The position numbers were made by a program, and so were the translations under genes. Below, piece after piece: positions 36,415 through 46,643 of a DNA stretch of 64,000 nucleotides. This stretch comes from Bacteroidota bacterium (lineage in GTDB: Bacteria > Bacteroidota > Bacteroidia > AKYH767-A > OLB10). Position 1 is the stretch's first letter, and every line of letters begins with the position of its first letter. Location: contig JAGVTU010000027.1 in assembly GCA_019136655.1 (NCBI GenBank), positions 1-64,000 of the forward strand, read 5' to 3'. The notes under the pieces are model-generated. The model saw only the letters and a program-made list of their open reading frames with translations. It searched no databases and was not told where the DNA came from.

Positions 36415-37242
36415 TTAATTGTTATTTATAATCTTAATAGCATTGATAGTATTGGGGAAACCGATGTATCCCATGCATTGCACCATGGCTGCAACCAATT
36501 CGTCTTTTGTGTTTCCTGCTTTCATTGCTCCTTTTGCATGAGCATTCAGTTGAAATTCTGCTCCCAAGGTTGCAACAACACAATACATCAGCAACTCCCT
36601 TGTTTTGATATTCAACCCACCACGAGTGTAGTAGTCACCGAAATTGTGTTCGGTTAAAAATTGGGGAACAATTTCTTTGAAATTTCCAGGTAGTGTGCTC
36701 ATCATTTTTTTGATTTCATCGCCATACAATGTGTCCTGAATAGCTTTTCCTTTTTCGAATCTATTTTCATCTGTTGTGGTAGCTTGATTCTCCAATGGAA
36801 GTTGAATTCCCTTTTCTTTAAACACTTCATTCATTACGCCCAATGCATTTAATGTTTTTGGATATCCGATATAAGGTGCACATTGATAAATCGCTTCCCG
36901 AATTTCAATTGGTGTTACACCCACATTTAATGCTGCAGCAGTGTGTGCTTTTAGTTGCGGCAAGGTTTGCTGAGTAACCAGTGTTACAATGGTGATGAGT
37001 TCTCTTTGCTTTTCGTTTAATACACCTGTATGAAACACATCTCCAAAAATAAATTTCTTTAAGATGTTCATCAGTTCCGGGTCAGTGCCTGTTCCTGTCA
37101 ATGCTTCTCCACCAAAGAGTTGATGATAGGTTTCTTTAGTTGCTTCAATTCTGTTCATGTCCTTATTATTTTTATTGTCTTGCGCAGTTGCAGCTCTTGC
37201 TGACACTACAGCAATCAACATGTATAAGAAATATTTTTTCAT
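36415..37242 (-). CDS. Exported double-domain carboxymuconolactone decarboxylase-like protein
   Basis: About 275 residues from the start at 37242, which overlaps the cupin gene's stop (ATGA) and begins a signal peptide (KYFLYMLIAVVSARAATA). Two AhpD/CMD-fold units follow (about 45-135 and 170-270), each with a His in the helix after the Glu/Arg motif (QLKAHTAAALNVGV, QLNAHAKGAMKAG). The CxxC of AhpD-type peroxidase partners is absent, so a thiol redox role is unlikely. The chain is open further upstream, but that region is within the cupin gene. Exported CMD proteins have no proven role; the reductase context suggests turnover of a small organic compound. Confidence 0.88.
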   Translation of the reverse strand: MKKYFLYMLIAVVSARAATAQDNKNNKDMNRIEATKETYHQLFGGEALTGTGTDPELMNILKKFIFGDVFHTGVLNEKQRELITIVTLVTQQTLPQLKAHTAAALNVGVTPIEIREAIYQCAPYIGYPKTLNALGVMNEVFKEKGIQLPLENQATTTDENRFEKGKAIQDTLYGDEIKKMMSTLPGNFKEIVPQFLTEHNFGDYYTRGGLNIKTRELLMYCVVATLGAEFQLNAHAKGAMKAGNTKDELVAAMVQCMGYIGFPNTINAIKIINNN

Positions 37243-37745
37243 TTTGTCAGATTTACTTCTTTGTATTCTGCATCTGTAACGGGAGTGAGCCATGTTACAA
37301 ATTCTTCTTTTTCAAAATTGGTAATTGCAATATGCGTCATAGCACTATTTGCTGAAGCTCCATGCCAGTGTTCTACGTGCGGTGGTATGTTTATTACATC
37401 ACCTTTCTTAATTGGTTGTGCCGGTTTCCCTTTTTCCTGATAGAAACCTTGTCCATCGGTAACAATCAAAACCTGACCTCTTGGATGAGTATGCCAGTTG
37501 GCTCTTGCTCCTGCCTCAAAGACAACGTTGCCGATAGAGAAATGATTTACGCCATCATCGGCTAATAATGGGGTTACCCAAACGGTTCCTGTAAAATAAT
37601 CAACTGAACCTAATTGACCTTTTGGGAAAATGTTGTTTTGTGAAGTTGTTGAGTCCATAGTATTTATTTTTTGCGCTTGAATTGAATTAAATGATGTAGT
37701 CAATAAAATAATGCAAGAGATGAATGTTTCGATTAATCTTTTCAT
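37239..37745 (-). CDS. Exported cupin-domain protein
   Basis: A 168-residue protein with a signal peptide (FISCIILLTTSFNSIQA) and one cupin barrel. Metal ligands are visible in NWHTHPRGQVLIV (HxH) and later in PPHVEHWHG. Small cupins of this type are often found paired with carboxymuconolactone decarboxylases; here the two genes overlap by 4 bases and both products are exported, so they probably work on the same compound in the periplasm. The first cupin motif ends ...VTDGQGFYQEKG, normal for the family. Substrate unknown. Confidence 0.9.
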   Translation of the reverse strand: MKRLIETFISCIILLTTSFNSIQAQKINTMDSTTSQNNIFPKGQLGSVDYFTGTVWVTPLLADDGVNHFSIGNVVFEAGARANWHTHPRGQVLIVTDGQGFYQEKGKPAQPIKKGDVINIPPHVEHWHGASANSAMTHIAITNFEKEEFVTWLTPVTDAEYKEVNLTK

Positions 37746-37855
37746 AATTCATACTTTTCAAAATTTCTGATACAAAAGTCGAAAGATTAGAGGTGAGTGC
37801 TGTACTCCGATTACTGTAATTTGTATCAGAATTACTTTAATTAAAGTTATTCGCT

Positions 37856-38716
37856 TTACACTCTGCCAAACACCGGGAAATGACTGTATTCGCCATAATT
37901 TTCGATGGTTTGTAGATTTTGCAATTGCGACATATCGGATTCTGAAATCACAAAATCCACAGCAGCATTGGCTTCCATGTGTTTTGGATTTGCTGTCTTT
38001 GGCAACGGTAATAAACCTAATTGCAAACAATAGCGAATGGCTAATTGAGATACAGAAACTTTGTATTTTTCTGCCATTGCCTGCACTTGCTTGTTCTTAA
38101 ACAGTTCACCATGACCAAATGGAGAATAGGCTTCCACCAAAATATTTTGCTCTTTACAAAAGTCAATCAGCTCTTTTGGGGTGTTGCTGATATGCGTCAA
38201 AATTTGGTTAACCATTGGTTTCACTGCACAGGAAGAAAGTATATTTTCCAAATCCTGAATTTCAAAATTAGAAAGACCGATTGCACGTAGTTTACCGGCT
38301 TTATAAGCTTCTTCCAATGCCCGCCAGGCTTCCCTGTTTCCCTCAAAGTAAGGTTCGCTTTCCAGAAAATTTGCCCAGGGTTTCGGACTATGGATTATCA
38401 TCAGGTCAATGTATTCCATATCCAATTTTTGCAAAGAACCTTCGATAGAAGCTACTGCTTCCTCATAAGATTTCACTTCTGCAGCGAGTTTGGTGGTAAC
38501 GAAAATTTCTTTTCTTGGAATACCTGAAGCTTTCACTCCTTTACCAACTCCAACTTCATTAGCGTAAGCCTGAGCAGTATCGATGTGTCGGTAACCCATT
38601 TTTATGGCTTGCGCAACAGCATCAACTACATTTTCATCAGAAATCATCCAGGTTCCTAAGCCTAGTTTGGGGATTTCAATACCATTGGATAGCGTATATT
38701 TTTCATTGAATATCAT
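37856..38716 (-). CDS. Aldo/keto reductase
   Basis: A 286-residue reductase with the AKR tetrad (Asp and Tyr in HIDTAQAYANEVG, Lys in VTTKLAAEV, His in MIIHSPKPW) and the NADPH segment LPKTANPKHMEANAAVDF. It is related to, but clearly distinct from, the 35560 enzyme, and has an insertion after the His (PWANFLESEPYFEGN). It lies 19 bases downstream of the DUF2255 gene and 110 bases upstream of the cupin gene in the same run. Cytosolic. Confidence 0.92.
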   Translation of the reverse strand: MIFNEKYTLSNGIEIPKLGLGTWMISDENVVDAVAQAIKMGYRHIDTAQAYANEVGVGKGVKASGIPRKEIFVTTKLAAEVKSYEEAVASIEGSLQKLDMEYIDLMIIHSPKPWANFLESEPYFEGNREAWRALEEAYKAGKLRAIGLSNFEIQDLENILSSCAVKPMVNQILTHISNTPKELIDFCKEQNILVEAYSPFGHGELFKNKQVQAMAEKYKVSVSQLAIRYCLQLGLLPLPKTANPKHMEANAAVDFVISESDMSQLQNLQTIENYGEYSHFPVFGRV

Positions 38717-38735
38717 ACTCTATTATTTTAAAATT

Positions 38736-39107
38736 TTATTGTGGAATTATTTTTATTGTAGCAGCTTTTGCTCGTTCACCAATCATCGGCAACAAATACG
38801 GACTATTGCCGTATTTCTTTTTATAGGCATCATCAATTAGATTATTTATTTCTCCTTCAACCGGCTCAAATTGTACTTCATAAGTCTTGCCAGCTGCGAT
38901 AATGCGACCTCCTTTCTGTATTAATGCCGCATTGTACCATTGTGAATACACTCCATTGTATGCTCTCACATATAAATCGCCATCTACCACCACTTCCCAA
39001 ATCCAGGTAGGTGTGCCGTAGGTTTTACCATCTTCACGGTAAGGTGATATATGAAGATCGTCTGCTTTATCTATTTGTTTCAATTCTTCGCTTGAAAACT
39101 GTTTCAT
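38736..39107 (-). CDS. DUF2255-family protein
   Basis: About 123 residues from Met at 39107 (another ATG lies 4 codons earlier). SSEELKQIDKADDLHISPYR and TPTWIWEVVVDGDLYVRAYNG match the DUF2255 family, small beta-barrel proteins that resemble the nitroreductase/flavin-binding split barrel. Function unproven. It lies between the Tat-type aldo/keto reductase and another reductase, all on one strand, so it may bind a flavin or substrate of the same pathway. Confidence 0.8.
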   Translation of the reverse strand: MKQFSSEELKQIDKADDLHISPYREDGKTYGTPTWIWEVVVDGDLYVRAYNGVYSQWYNAALIQKGGRIIAAGKTYEVQFEPVEGEINNLIDDAYKKKYGNSPYLLPMIGERAKAATIKIIPQ

Positions 39108-39137
39108 TATAGAATTCATTTTTATTTGTGTTTGAAA

Positions 39138-41137
<2,000 letters not shown>

Positions 41138-41277
41138 CTTTTGTTGTTTTTTACGATACAAATGTCCATACTTTAGCTACGGTTGTGGGTATGCAGATTA
41201 CTGAACTTTGTAACCGTTTTACTGAACTTCAAAGTCATGCTATTCTTCTAATTAATATTTTTGAGATATATTTATTT

Positions 41278-42177
41278 ATGACTAAGATTCTGAATGTTGA
41301 AAATGTTGCGGATTACGAGCGCTATGTAGGGCATGAAAATCTGCATCCTTATGTGAGTGTGATTCCTTATGAAAGCGTTTCACCTATTCGTCACAGCCGC
41401 ACCAGGTTTAATGTTTACGGATTGTTTTTGCGCGATGACCGTTTGGAAGAATTGACTTACGGAATGGGGAGCTATCAGTATGAAGAAGGAACTTTAATTG
41501 CTGTATCGCCCGGACAAATTGGAGGTGTAGAAGACAATGGTGAAAAGTTTGATATTAAAGGCTGGGCATTGCTTTTTCATCCTGATTTATTACGTGGTTC
41601 TTCGCTTGAAAGTAAAATGGATCGCTACACTTTTTTTTCTTACCACATCAATGAAGCATTGCGCATGACTGCTGATGAAAGAAGCACTTTCATTTGTTGC
41701 CTTGAGCTTCTTGAACAGGAATTACAAAGCAACGACAGGTTAAATCAAAATACCATAGTTGTAAGTTTGATTGAAGTTGTTTTGGAATATTGCCTGCGTT
41801 TTCACAACCGCCAGTTTAATGACAGAAAGGTAGAGAACAATGATGTGTTGGTAAGGTTTGAGCAGGTGCTGAAAGATTATTACAAAAGTGAAAAGCAATT
41901 TACCGAAGGTATTCCATCCGTAAAATATTGCTCTGAAAAACTTTTCCTATCCACCAATTACTTTGGCGATTTGGTAAAGAAAGCAACAGGCAACTCTGCT
42001 AATTATTTCATTCAGCAATTTATCATCAACAAAGCCAAGAGCGAACTGGTTGCCAATAAATCAGTAAGTGAAACAGCATATAATTTAGGATTCGGAACAC
42101 CGCAATCGCTAAGTCGTTTTTTTAAAACCCATACCGGAAAAACACCATTGGAATATTCGAACTTAAAAAGCAAATGA
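41278..42177 (+). CDS. AraC-family transcriptional regulator
   Basis: A 299-residue regulator; the ATG at 41278 is chosen because the ligand-binding N-terminal domain begins after it, although the frame is open from 41185. The C-terminal 100 residues hold two HTH motifs (EKLFLSTNYFGDLVKKATG and SVSETAYNLGFGTPQSLSRFFKTHTGKTPLEY). It is transcribed divergently from the SDR-AKR run, the usual arrangement for a local activator. N-terminal domain resembles cupin-type sensors of small molecules. Confidence 0.92.
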   Translation: MTKILNVENVADYERYVGHENLHPYVSVIPYESVSPIRHSRTRFNVYGLFLRDDRLEELTYGMGSYQYEEGTLIAVSPGQIGGVEDNGEKFDIKGWALLFHPDLLRGSSLESKMDRYTFFSYHINEALRMTADERSTFICCLELLEQELQSNDRLNQNTIVVSLIEVVLEYCLRFHNRQFNDRKVENNDVLVRFEQVLKDYYKSEKQFTEGIPSVKYCSEKLFLSTNYFGDLVKKATGNSANYFIQQFIINKAKSELVANKSVSETAYNLGFGTPQSLSRFFKTHTGKTPLEYSNLKSK

Positions 42178-42413
42178 ATAGTCATCCATATTAGACAGTA
42201 TAGTAATTTGCACTATCCTTCCTATCTCAGGTAAATCGCCAACACCCGGTTAGTTCGCCTGTTGAGTTTTCAAAAAAAATGCACCATATTTGTATGGTTT
42301 TATAGCTGACTCAACTATAGACCAATCCATTTTAGTTTTGAAACCTTTTATCAAATATTGCTTATTAATTATCAAACAAAAATCATCATTCAGAAAAAAT
42401 AAAAACTTAAACT

Positions 42414-42767
42414 ATGGTTATAAAGGTTATCAACTCTGCACTCATACTGTTTGCAGTGTATATGGGCATTAAACACGGCTGGAATATGCTCAACGCCAAA
42501 CCCGAAATGCTTGAAATGTTCGGTAAGTGGAATCTCAATAAGAATTTTGTAATGATTAACGGAGCCATCACGCTCCTTTCGGCCATTCTTATTTTGTTTC
42601 CAAAAACGTTTGTCTGGGGAAATTTGCTTATGGCTCTTGGAATATTATTAATTATCTGCATGCAACTTCTGCACAAAGACTTAAAAGGTGCGGCTATTGA
42701 AGTTCCGTTCTTATTGCTGAATCTTATCATCATATATTTACAACATCCATTAAAATCAAACTCATGA
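42414..42767 (+). CDS. DoxX-like small membrane protein
   Basis: A 117-residue protein with four predicted helices. LNKNFVMINGAITLLSAILILFPKTFVWGN and the general layout match DoxX/DUF4870-like families of inner-membrane proteins of unclear function. Its stop overlaps the start of the next gene by 4 bases (ATGA), so they are coupled. Substrate or partner is unknown. Confidence 0.7.
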   Translation: MVIKVINSALILFAVYMGIKHGWNMLNAKPEMLEMFGKWNLNKNFVMINGAITLLSAILILFPKTFVWGNLLMALGILLIICMQLLHKDLKGAAIEVPFLLLNLIIIYLQHPLKSNS

Positions 42768-43201
42768 AACCAACTCTTCTGCTTTTATTTTCGGCACTGA
42801 TAGTAAATGCCTGCGCACAAACTCCCAAAAATGACAAACAACAAACTGCTGTTGAAACTTCAAAAACTGATAATACAATGGACATATCAAAAATTACAAA
42901 CCCTCAGGTTAAACAAGCTATAGAAGCTTTACAGGCCAGCGACAAACAGGCCTGGTATGCTTATTTTACTAGCGATGTCGTATTTACCGATGACGGAAGA
43001 ACTTTAGATTTCAAATCCTTTTTTGATAATGCTTTTAATCATAAAGAAAAATTTCTGTCAATTGAAAAAGTAGAAAATGACGGGAAAGATGTTTACGGAA
43101 ATTTTTATGCCGGACAATGGGGAACATTTAAAGTCTATTTCAAATTTCATCAGCAAGCTGACGGAAAGTTTAACCGTATAGACATAGGGCAAGCAAAATA
43201 A
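42764..43201 (+). CDS. SnoaL-like lipoprotein
   Basis: A 145-residue protein with a lipoprotein signal (LLFSALIVNAC, Cys17 as lipidation site), a Lys/Gln/Thr linker, then one SnoaL/NTF2-type domain (QAIEALQASDKQAWYAYFTSDVVFTDDGRTLDFKSFFDNAF ... GTFKVYFKFHQQADGKFNRI). Such domains bind small ligands or catalyse cyclisations; here no active-site pair can be named. It overlaps the DoxX-like gene by 4 bases and precedes a methyltransferase by 24. Confidence 0.75.
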   Translation: MKPTLLLLFSALIVNACAQTPKNDKQQTAVETSKTDNTMDISKITNPQVKQAIEALQASDKQAWYAYFTSDVVFTDDGRTLDFKSFFDNAFNHKEKFLSIEKVENDGKDVYGNFYAGQWGTFKVYFKFHQQADGKFNRIDIGQAK

Positions 43202-43225
43202 CCATTTACCCTCTGGTCATTACGA

Positions 43226-43747
43226 ATGAACAGATACTCCGGTTTTTTACAACCTTTATCAAAACGATTCGAAGATTCAACGCCTGTGCATTGGATGGAC
43301 TTAGGCTGCGGTTCAGGAGTGTTTACACAGTTACTGGCAGCATATTTACCTGCCGGGAGTTCTATAACAGCAATTGATAAAACACCTCAGCATTTGCCTG
43401 AAACAATGGGAAATTCAGTAGCAGTTAATTTTAAAATTTATGATTTTGAAAATGACACTTTGCCATTACAACAAGTTGACGGAATCCTCATGGCAAACTC
43501 TTTACACTATATCAGAGATAAAAAAGCACTAATCATTAAATTAGAAAAGTATTTTACAAACACTCCAACTTTCTTAATCATTGAATACGACCACACACAA
43601 GCAAATCAATGGGTGCCGTATCCCATTTCATTCGAAAAACTTAAACAATTGTTTGCTCAACTCCATTATTATAAGACTGAAAAAACCGCTGAACAAAAAT
43701 CAGTTTATGGTGGTACGATGTACGCTTGTATGATTTCAAAAAACTAA
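43226..43747 (+). CDS. Class I SAM-dependent methyltransferase
   Basis: A 173-residue protein with the SAM-binding motif I MDLGCGSG and the acidic residue of motif II in AIDKTP; a later LMANSLHYI and FLIIEYDH are typical of the UbiE/methyltransferase-11 fold. It is short and lacks recognisable substrate-binding additions. Its 3' end overlaps the open frame of the antiporter gene, whose real start is placed 18 bases downstream. Substrate unknown. Confidence 0.85.
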   Translation: MNRYSGFLQPLSKRFEDSTPVHWMDLGCGSGVFTQLLAAYLPAGSSITAIDKTPQHLPETMGNSVAVNFKIYDFENDTLPLQQVDGILMANSLHYIRDKKALIIKLEKYFTNTPTFLIIEYDHTQANQWVPYPISFEKLKQLFAQLHYYKTEKTAEQKSVYGGTMYACMISKN

Positions 43748-43764
43748 ATTATTATCGAATAAAT

Positions 43765-45372
43765 ATGCATCATAATTTGCTTTACGTATTAACACTGCTA
43801 TTTGCAGTATTTCTGCTGGTAATGCTGGCAAAGAGAATACGAGTTGCTTACCCTATTTTTTTAGTGATAGCCGGATTAGGAATCAGTTTTATTCCCGGAG
43901 TCCCTGTATTGCATCTCTACCCCGAGTTGATTTTTTTAATCTTTTTACCTCCTCTATTGTACGAAGCAGCTTGGTACACTTCATGGAATGATTTCTGGAA
44001 ATGGAAACGCCCCATTTCGCTGTTAGCTTTTGGATTGGTATTTTTTACTTCAACTATAGTAGCTTATGCTTCATCGTCAATCATTCCGGGATTTACTCTT
44101 GCTCTTGGCTTTTTATTAGGCGGCATTATTTCCCCACCTGATGCAGTTGCCGCTGCTACTGTTTTAAAAGGCATGAGTGTTCCTAAAAGATTGATGACTA
44201 TTTTAGAGGGAGAAAGTTTGGTGAACGATGCTTCATCACTTATTGTTTTCAAATTTGCTTTAGCAGCAGTGCTCACTGGTGCATTCTCTTTGCAGGAAGC
44301 TACCGGTCAGTTTTTTTTGGTTGCCGGATTAGGAATTGTAATAGGACTTATTGGTGCTCACATTATGTACGTCATTCATCGGTTCTTGCCAACTACACCC
44401 CCAATAGATGCAGCATTAACGGTAATGACTCCTTATATTTTGTTTTTAACTGCAGAGCAATTTCATTATTCAGGAGTGATGGCTGTTGTGAGTGGCGGTT
44501 TGTTTATGTCATACCGTTCGCATGAAGTTTTTAAAACGGGAAGTACGCGCTTGAATATGTTAGGCGTGTGGACAACCATGATTTTTGTAATGAATGCATT
44601 GGTATTTGTGTTAATTGGTTTATCGCTTCCTGAAATTGTTAAAGGATTAGGCGAGTATTCAGTTATGGATGGAATTAAATATGGCTTAATCATCAGTGCT
44701 ATTATTATTGCTTTGCGATTTTTATGGGTTTACCCTGCAGCTTTTATTCCACGCTGGTTAAGTGCTAAAGCACGACAAGATCCTTCACCAGGGTGGAAAG
44801 GACCTTTGGTAATCAGTTGGGCAGGTATGCGTGGAGTGGTTTCACTGGCAACAGCACTTTCCATTCCGATGTTGATGAATGATGGTTCAGCATTTCCACA
44901 TCGTAATTTGATTGTGTTTGTAACATTTGTAGTCATTTTCATCACGCTTGTTTTTCAAGGTTTAACATTGCCGTTTATTATCAAACTTATCAAACTGAAA
45001 GAGATAGATAAGATAATTCCGGAGGAAGAACAGGAAGCAGGCATACAATTACGATTAAATCAATTGGCTTTGAAAATCGTTAAAGAAAAGTATGCAAAAG
45101 AAGTTTCAGAAAATGAATTAGTAGGTTTTTATAAAACCAATTTGGAAGAAACCATAACCAATACCAGCCAGCGATTAGAATCTTTGGAATGTGATGAAAC
45201 CGAGCAATTCGAAATTGAACTTTATCATCATGTATTATTGGATATTTATGCACAGCAGCGAAAGGAGCTCTTTGCACTGCGTAAAGAAAAATACTTCAGT
45301 GATGAGGAAATCCGTAAAGCCGAATTACAATTAGATTTGAATGAATTGAAAATAACCGGTGCCGGGCACTAA
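43765..45372 (+). CDS. Na+/H+ antiporter (CPA1/NhaP type), second copy
   Basis: About 535 residues from the ATG at 43765, where the first helix begins (LLYVLTLLFAVFLLVMLA). CPA1 motifs match those of the 33883 protein: GGIISPPDAVAAATVLKG, EGESLVNDASSLIVFK and WAGMRGVVSLATAL, followed by a soluble tail of about 120 residues. It exchanges Na+ and H+ across the inner membrane. The bestrophin gene begins 10 bases after its stop, so the two are almost certainly one transcript, which suggests a shared ion or pH task. Confidence 0.92.
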   Translation: MHHNLLYVLTLLFAVFLLVMLAKRIRVAYPIFLVIAGLGISFIPGVPVLHLYPELIFLIFLPPLLYEAAWYTSWNDFWKWKRPISLLAFGLVFFTSTIVAYASSSIIPGFTLALGFLLGGIISPPDAVAAATVLKGMSVPKRLMTILEGESLVNDASSLIVFKFALAAVLTGAFSLQEATGQFFLVAGLGIVIGLIGAHIMYVIHRFLPTTPPIDAALTVMTPYILFLTAEQFHYSGVMAVVSGGLFMSYRSHEVFKTGSTRLNMLGVWTTMIFVMNALVFVLIGLSLPEIVKGLGEYSVMDGIKYGLIISAIIIALRFLWVYPAAFIPRWLSAKARQDPSPGWKGPLVISWAGMRGVVSLATALSIPMLMNDGSAFPHRNLIVFVTFVVIFITLVFQGLTLPFIIKLIKLKEIDKIIPEEEQEAGIQLRLNQLALKIVKEKYAKEVSENELVGFYKTNLEETITNTSQRLESLECDETEQFEIELYHHVLLDIYAQQRKELFALRKEKYFSDEEIRKAELQLDLNELKITGAGH

Positions 45373-45382
45373 GACTTAAAGC

Positions 45383-46393
45383 ATGAATATATCCACACAT
45401 TACAGGCTGCATCACTTTCTTCCCTGGACAAAGCAGAAGATTATTAAAATGCTTTTTCTGAGTCTTGTTCCTACGGCTTTGTTTTATTTTCTTGATTGGA
45501 ACTGGCTGGCTATCCCATGGGTTCCGGTGGCGTTGGTTGGTACGGCAACTGCGTTCATTTCCGGATTTAAAAACACTCAAACTTACAATCGTATGTGGGA
45601 AGCCCGAACCATTTATGGTGCTATCATCAACAGCAGCAGGGCATTTGGCATGATGACCAAAGACTTTGTTCGCACAGGCGAAAATGAAAAAGACTTGCAA
45701 AAAGAAATCGTCTATCGCCATTTTGCTTGGCTCACCGCACTTCGCTTTCAACTCCGCGAAACAAAAAGTTGGGAGAACATAAAAACCAAAAGCTACAACA
45801 AAGCGTATCTGAAATATTACAAAGTGCCTGAGTGGGAAAGCAATTTAGAGGATGAACTAAAAACATTTCTATCCGATTCAGAAAGGCAGCACATTCTTTC
45901 TACCAAAAACAGGGCAACACAAATTTTGGCTCAGCAATCTGAACGCCTCAAAGCGTTGAATAAGCAAGGAGTAATTTCCGATTTCAATTATGTAGCATTA
46001 GAAAATCAGTTAAAAGATTTATACGACCAACAAGGCAAAGCTGAGCGCATCAAAAACTTTCCTTATCCGCGTCAGTTTTCAAGTATCAATTTATACTTTA
46101 CCAACTTGCTGTGCTTACTTATTCCGTTTGGCTTTCTTGGTGAGTTATCAAAGCTGATGGATAAAAATGGCGTTTGGGTTATTTGGTTGACGATACCCTT
46201 GAGTGTATTGGTGGGTTGGGTGTTTTTGGTGCTCGAACAAATTGGCGAAAGCACCGAAAATCCATTTGAAGGCGGAGCAAACGATATTCCTATTACACAG
46301 ATAAGCCGAATGATAGAAATTGATTTGAGAGAAATGCTGGGTGAAAAAGATTTGCCACCGGCAATTCAACCACAGAATAATATTTTGATGTAA
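45383..46393 (+). CDS. Bestrophin-family anion channel
   Basis: A 336-residue bestrophin (UPF0187). The N-terminal pore region WLAIPWVPVALVGTATAFISGFKNTQTYNRMWEARTIYGAIINSSRAF carries the family's hydrophobic neck and RxWEAR-type motif; helices recur near 240-290, and a cytoplasmic helical segment lies between. Bacterial relatives form pentameric channels; eukaryotic ones carry Cl- and bicarbonate. The gene sits 10 bases after a Na+/H+ antiporter and is followed by an LCIB-like carbonic anhydrase candidate, which fits bicarbonate movement. Ion choice (anion or Na+) cannot be read from sequence. Confidence 0.9.
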   Translation: MNISTHYRLHHFLPWTKQKIIKMLFLSLVPTALFYFLDWNWLAIPWVPVALVGTATAFISGFKNTQTYNRMWEARTIYGAIINSSRAFGMMTKDFVRTGENEKDLQKEIVYRHFAWLTALRFQLRETKSWENIKTKSYNKAYLKYYKVPEWESNLEDELKTFLSDSERQHILSTKNRATQILAQQSERLKALNKQGVISDFNYVALENQLKDLYDQQGKAERIKNFPYPRQFSSINLYFTNLLCLLIPFGFLGELSKLMDKNGVWVIWLTIPLSVLVGWVFLVLEQIGESTENPFEGGANDIPITQISRMIEIDLREMLGEKDLPPAIQPQNNILM

Positions 46394-46399
46394 ACATTG

Positions 46400-46490
46400 G
46401 ATTGACGATTGTGGATTGACGATTTTAGATTGTAGATTTTAGATTGTAGATTTTGGATTGACGATTGTAGATTGACGATTGTGGATTGGC
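46400..46490. repeat. 7-bp tandem array A (13 units)
   Basis: Thirteen contiguous 7-mers beginning GATT: GATTGAC, GATTGTG, GATTTTA, GATTGTA, GATTTTG and GATTGGC, starting 6 bases after the bestrophin stop. The array is related in inverted orientation to array B at 46501-46640. Confidence 0.9.
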
Positions 46491-46500
46491 CAACTTAAAT

Positions 46501-46640
46501 CGTAAATCATAATTCGTAAATCGTAATTCGTAATTTATAATTCGTAAATCGTAAATCGTAATTCATAATTCGTAATTCGTAATTCGTAAATCATAATTCG
46601 TAATTCAAAATTCGTAATTCGTAATTCGTAAATTATAAAT
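46501..46640. repeat. 7-bp tandem array B (20 units)
   Basis: Twenty contiguous 7-mers of consensus CGTAATT or CGTAAAT, with variants CATAATT, TATAATT, CAAAATT and TATAAAT. It ends 3 bases before the start codon of the LCIB-like gene, so it forms the entire upstream leader. On the other strand the units read GATTTAC or GAATTAC, similar to array A, so the two arrays are imperfect inverted repeats of one heptamer family. Confidence 0.92.
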
Positions 46641-46643
46641 CAT

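Noticed and set aside
42290..42472. 60-residue frame before the DoxX-like gene
   Set aside because: It overlaps the real gene start in another frame and has no protein-like features.
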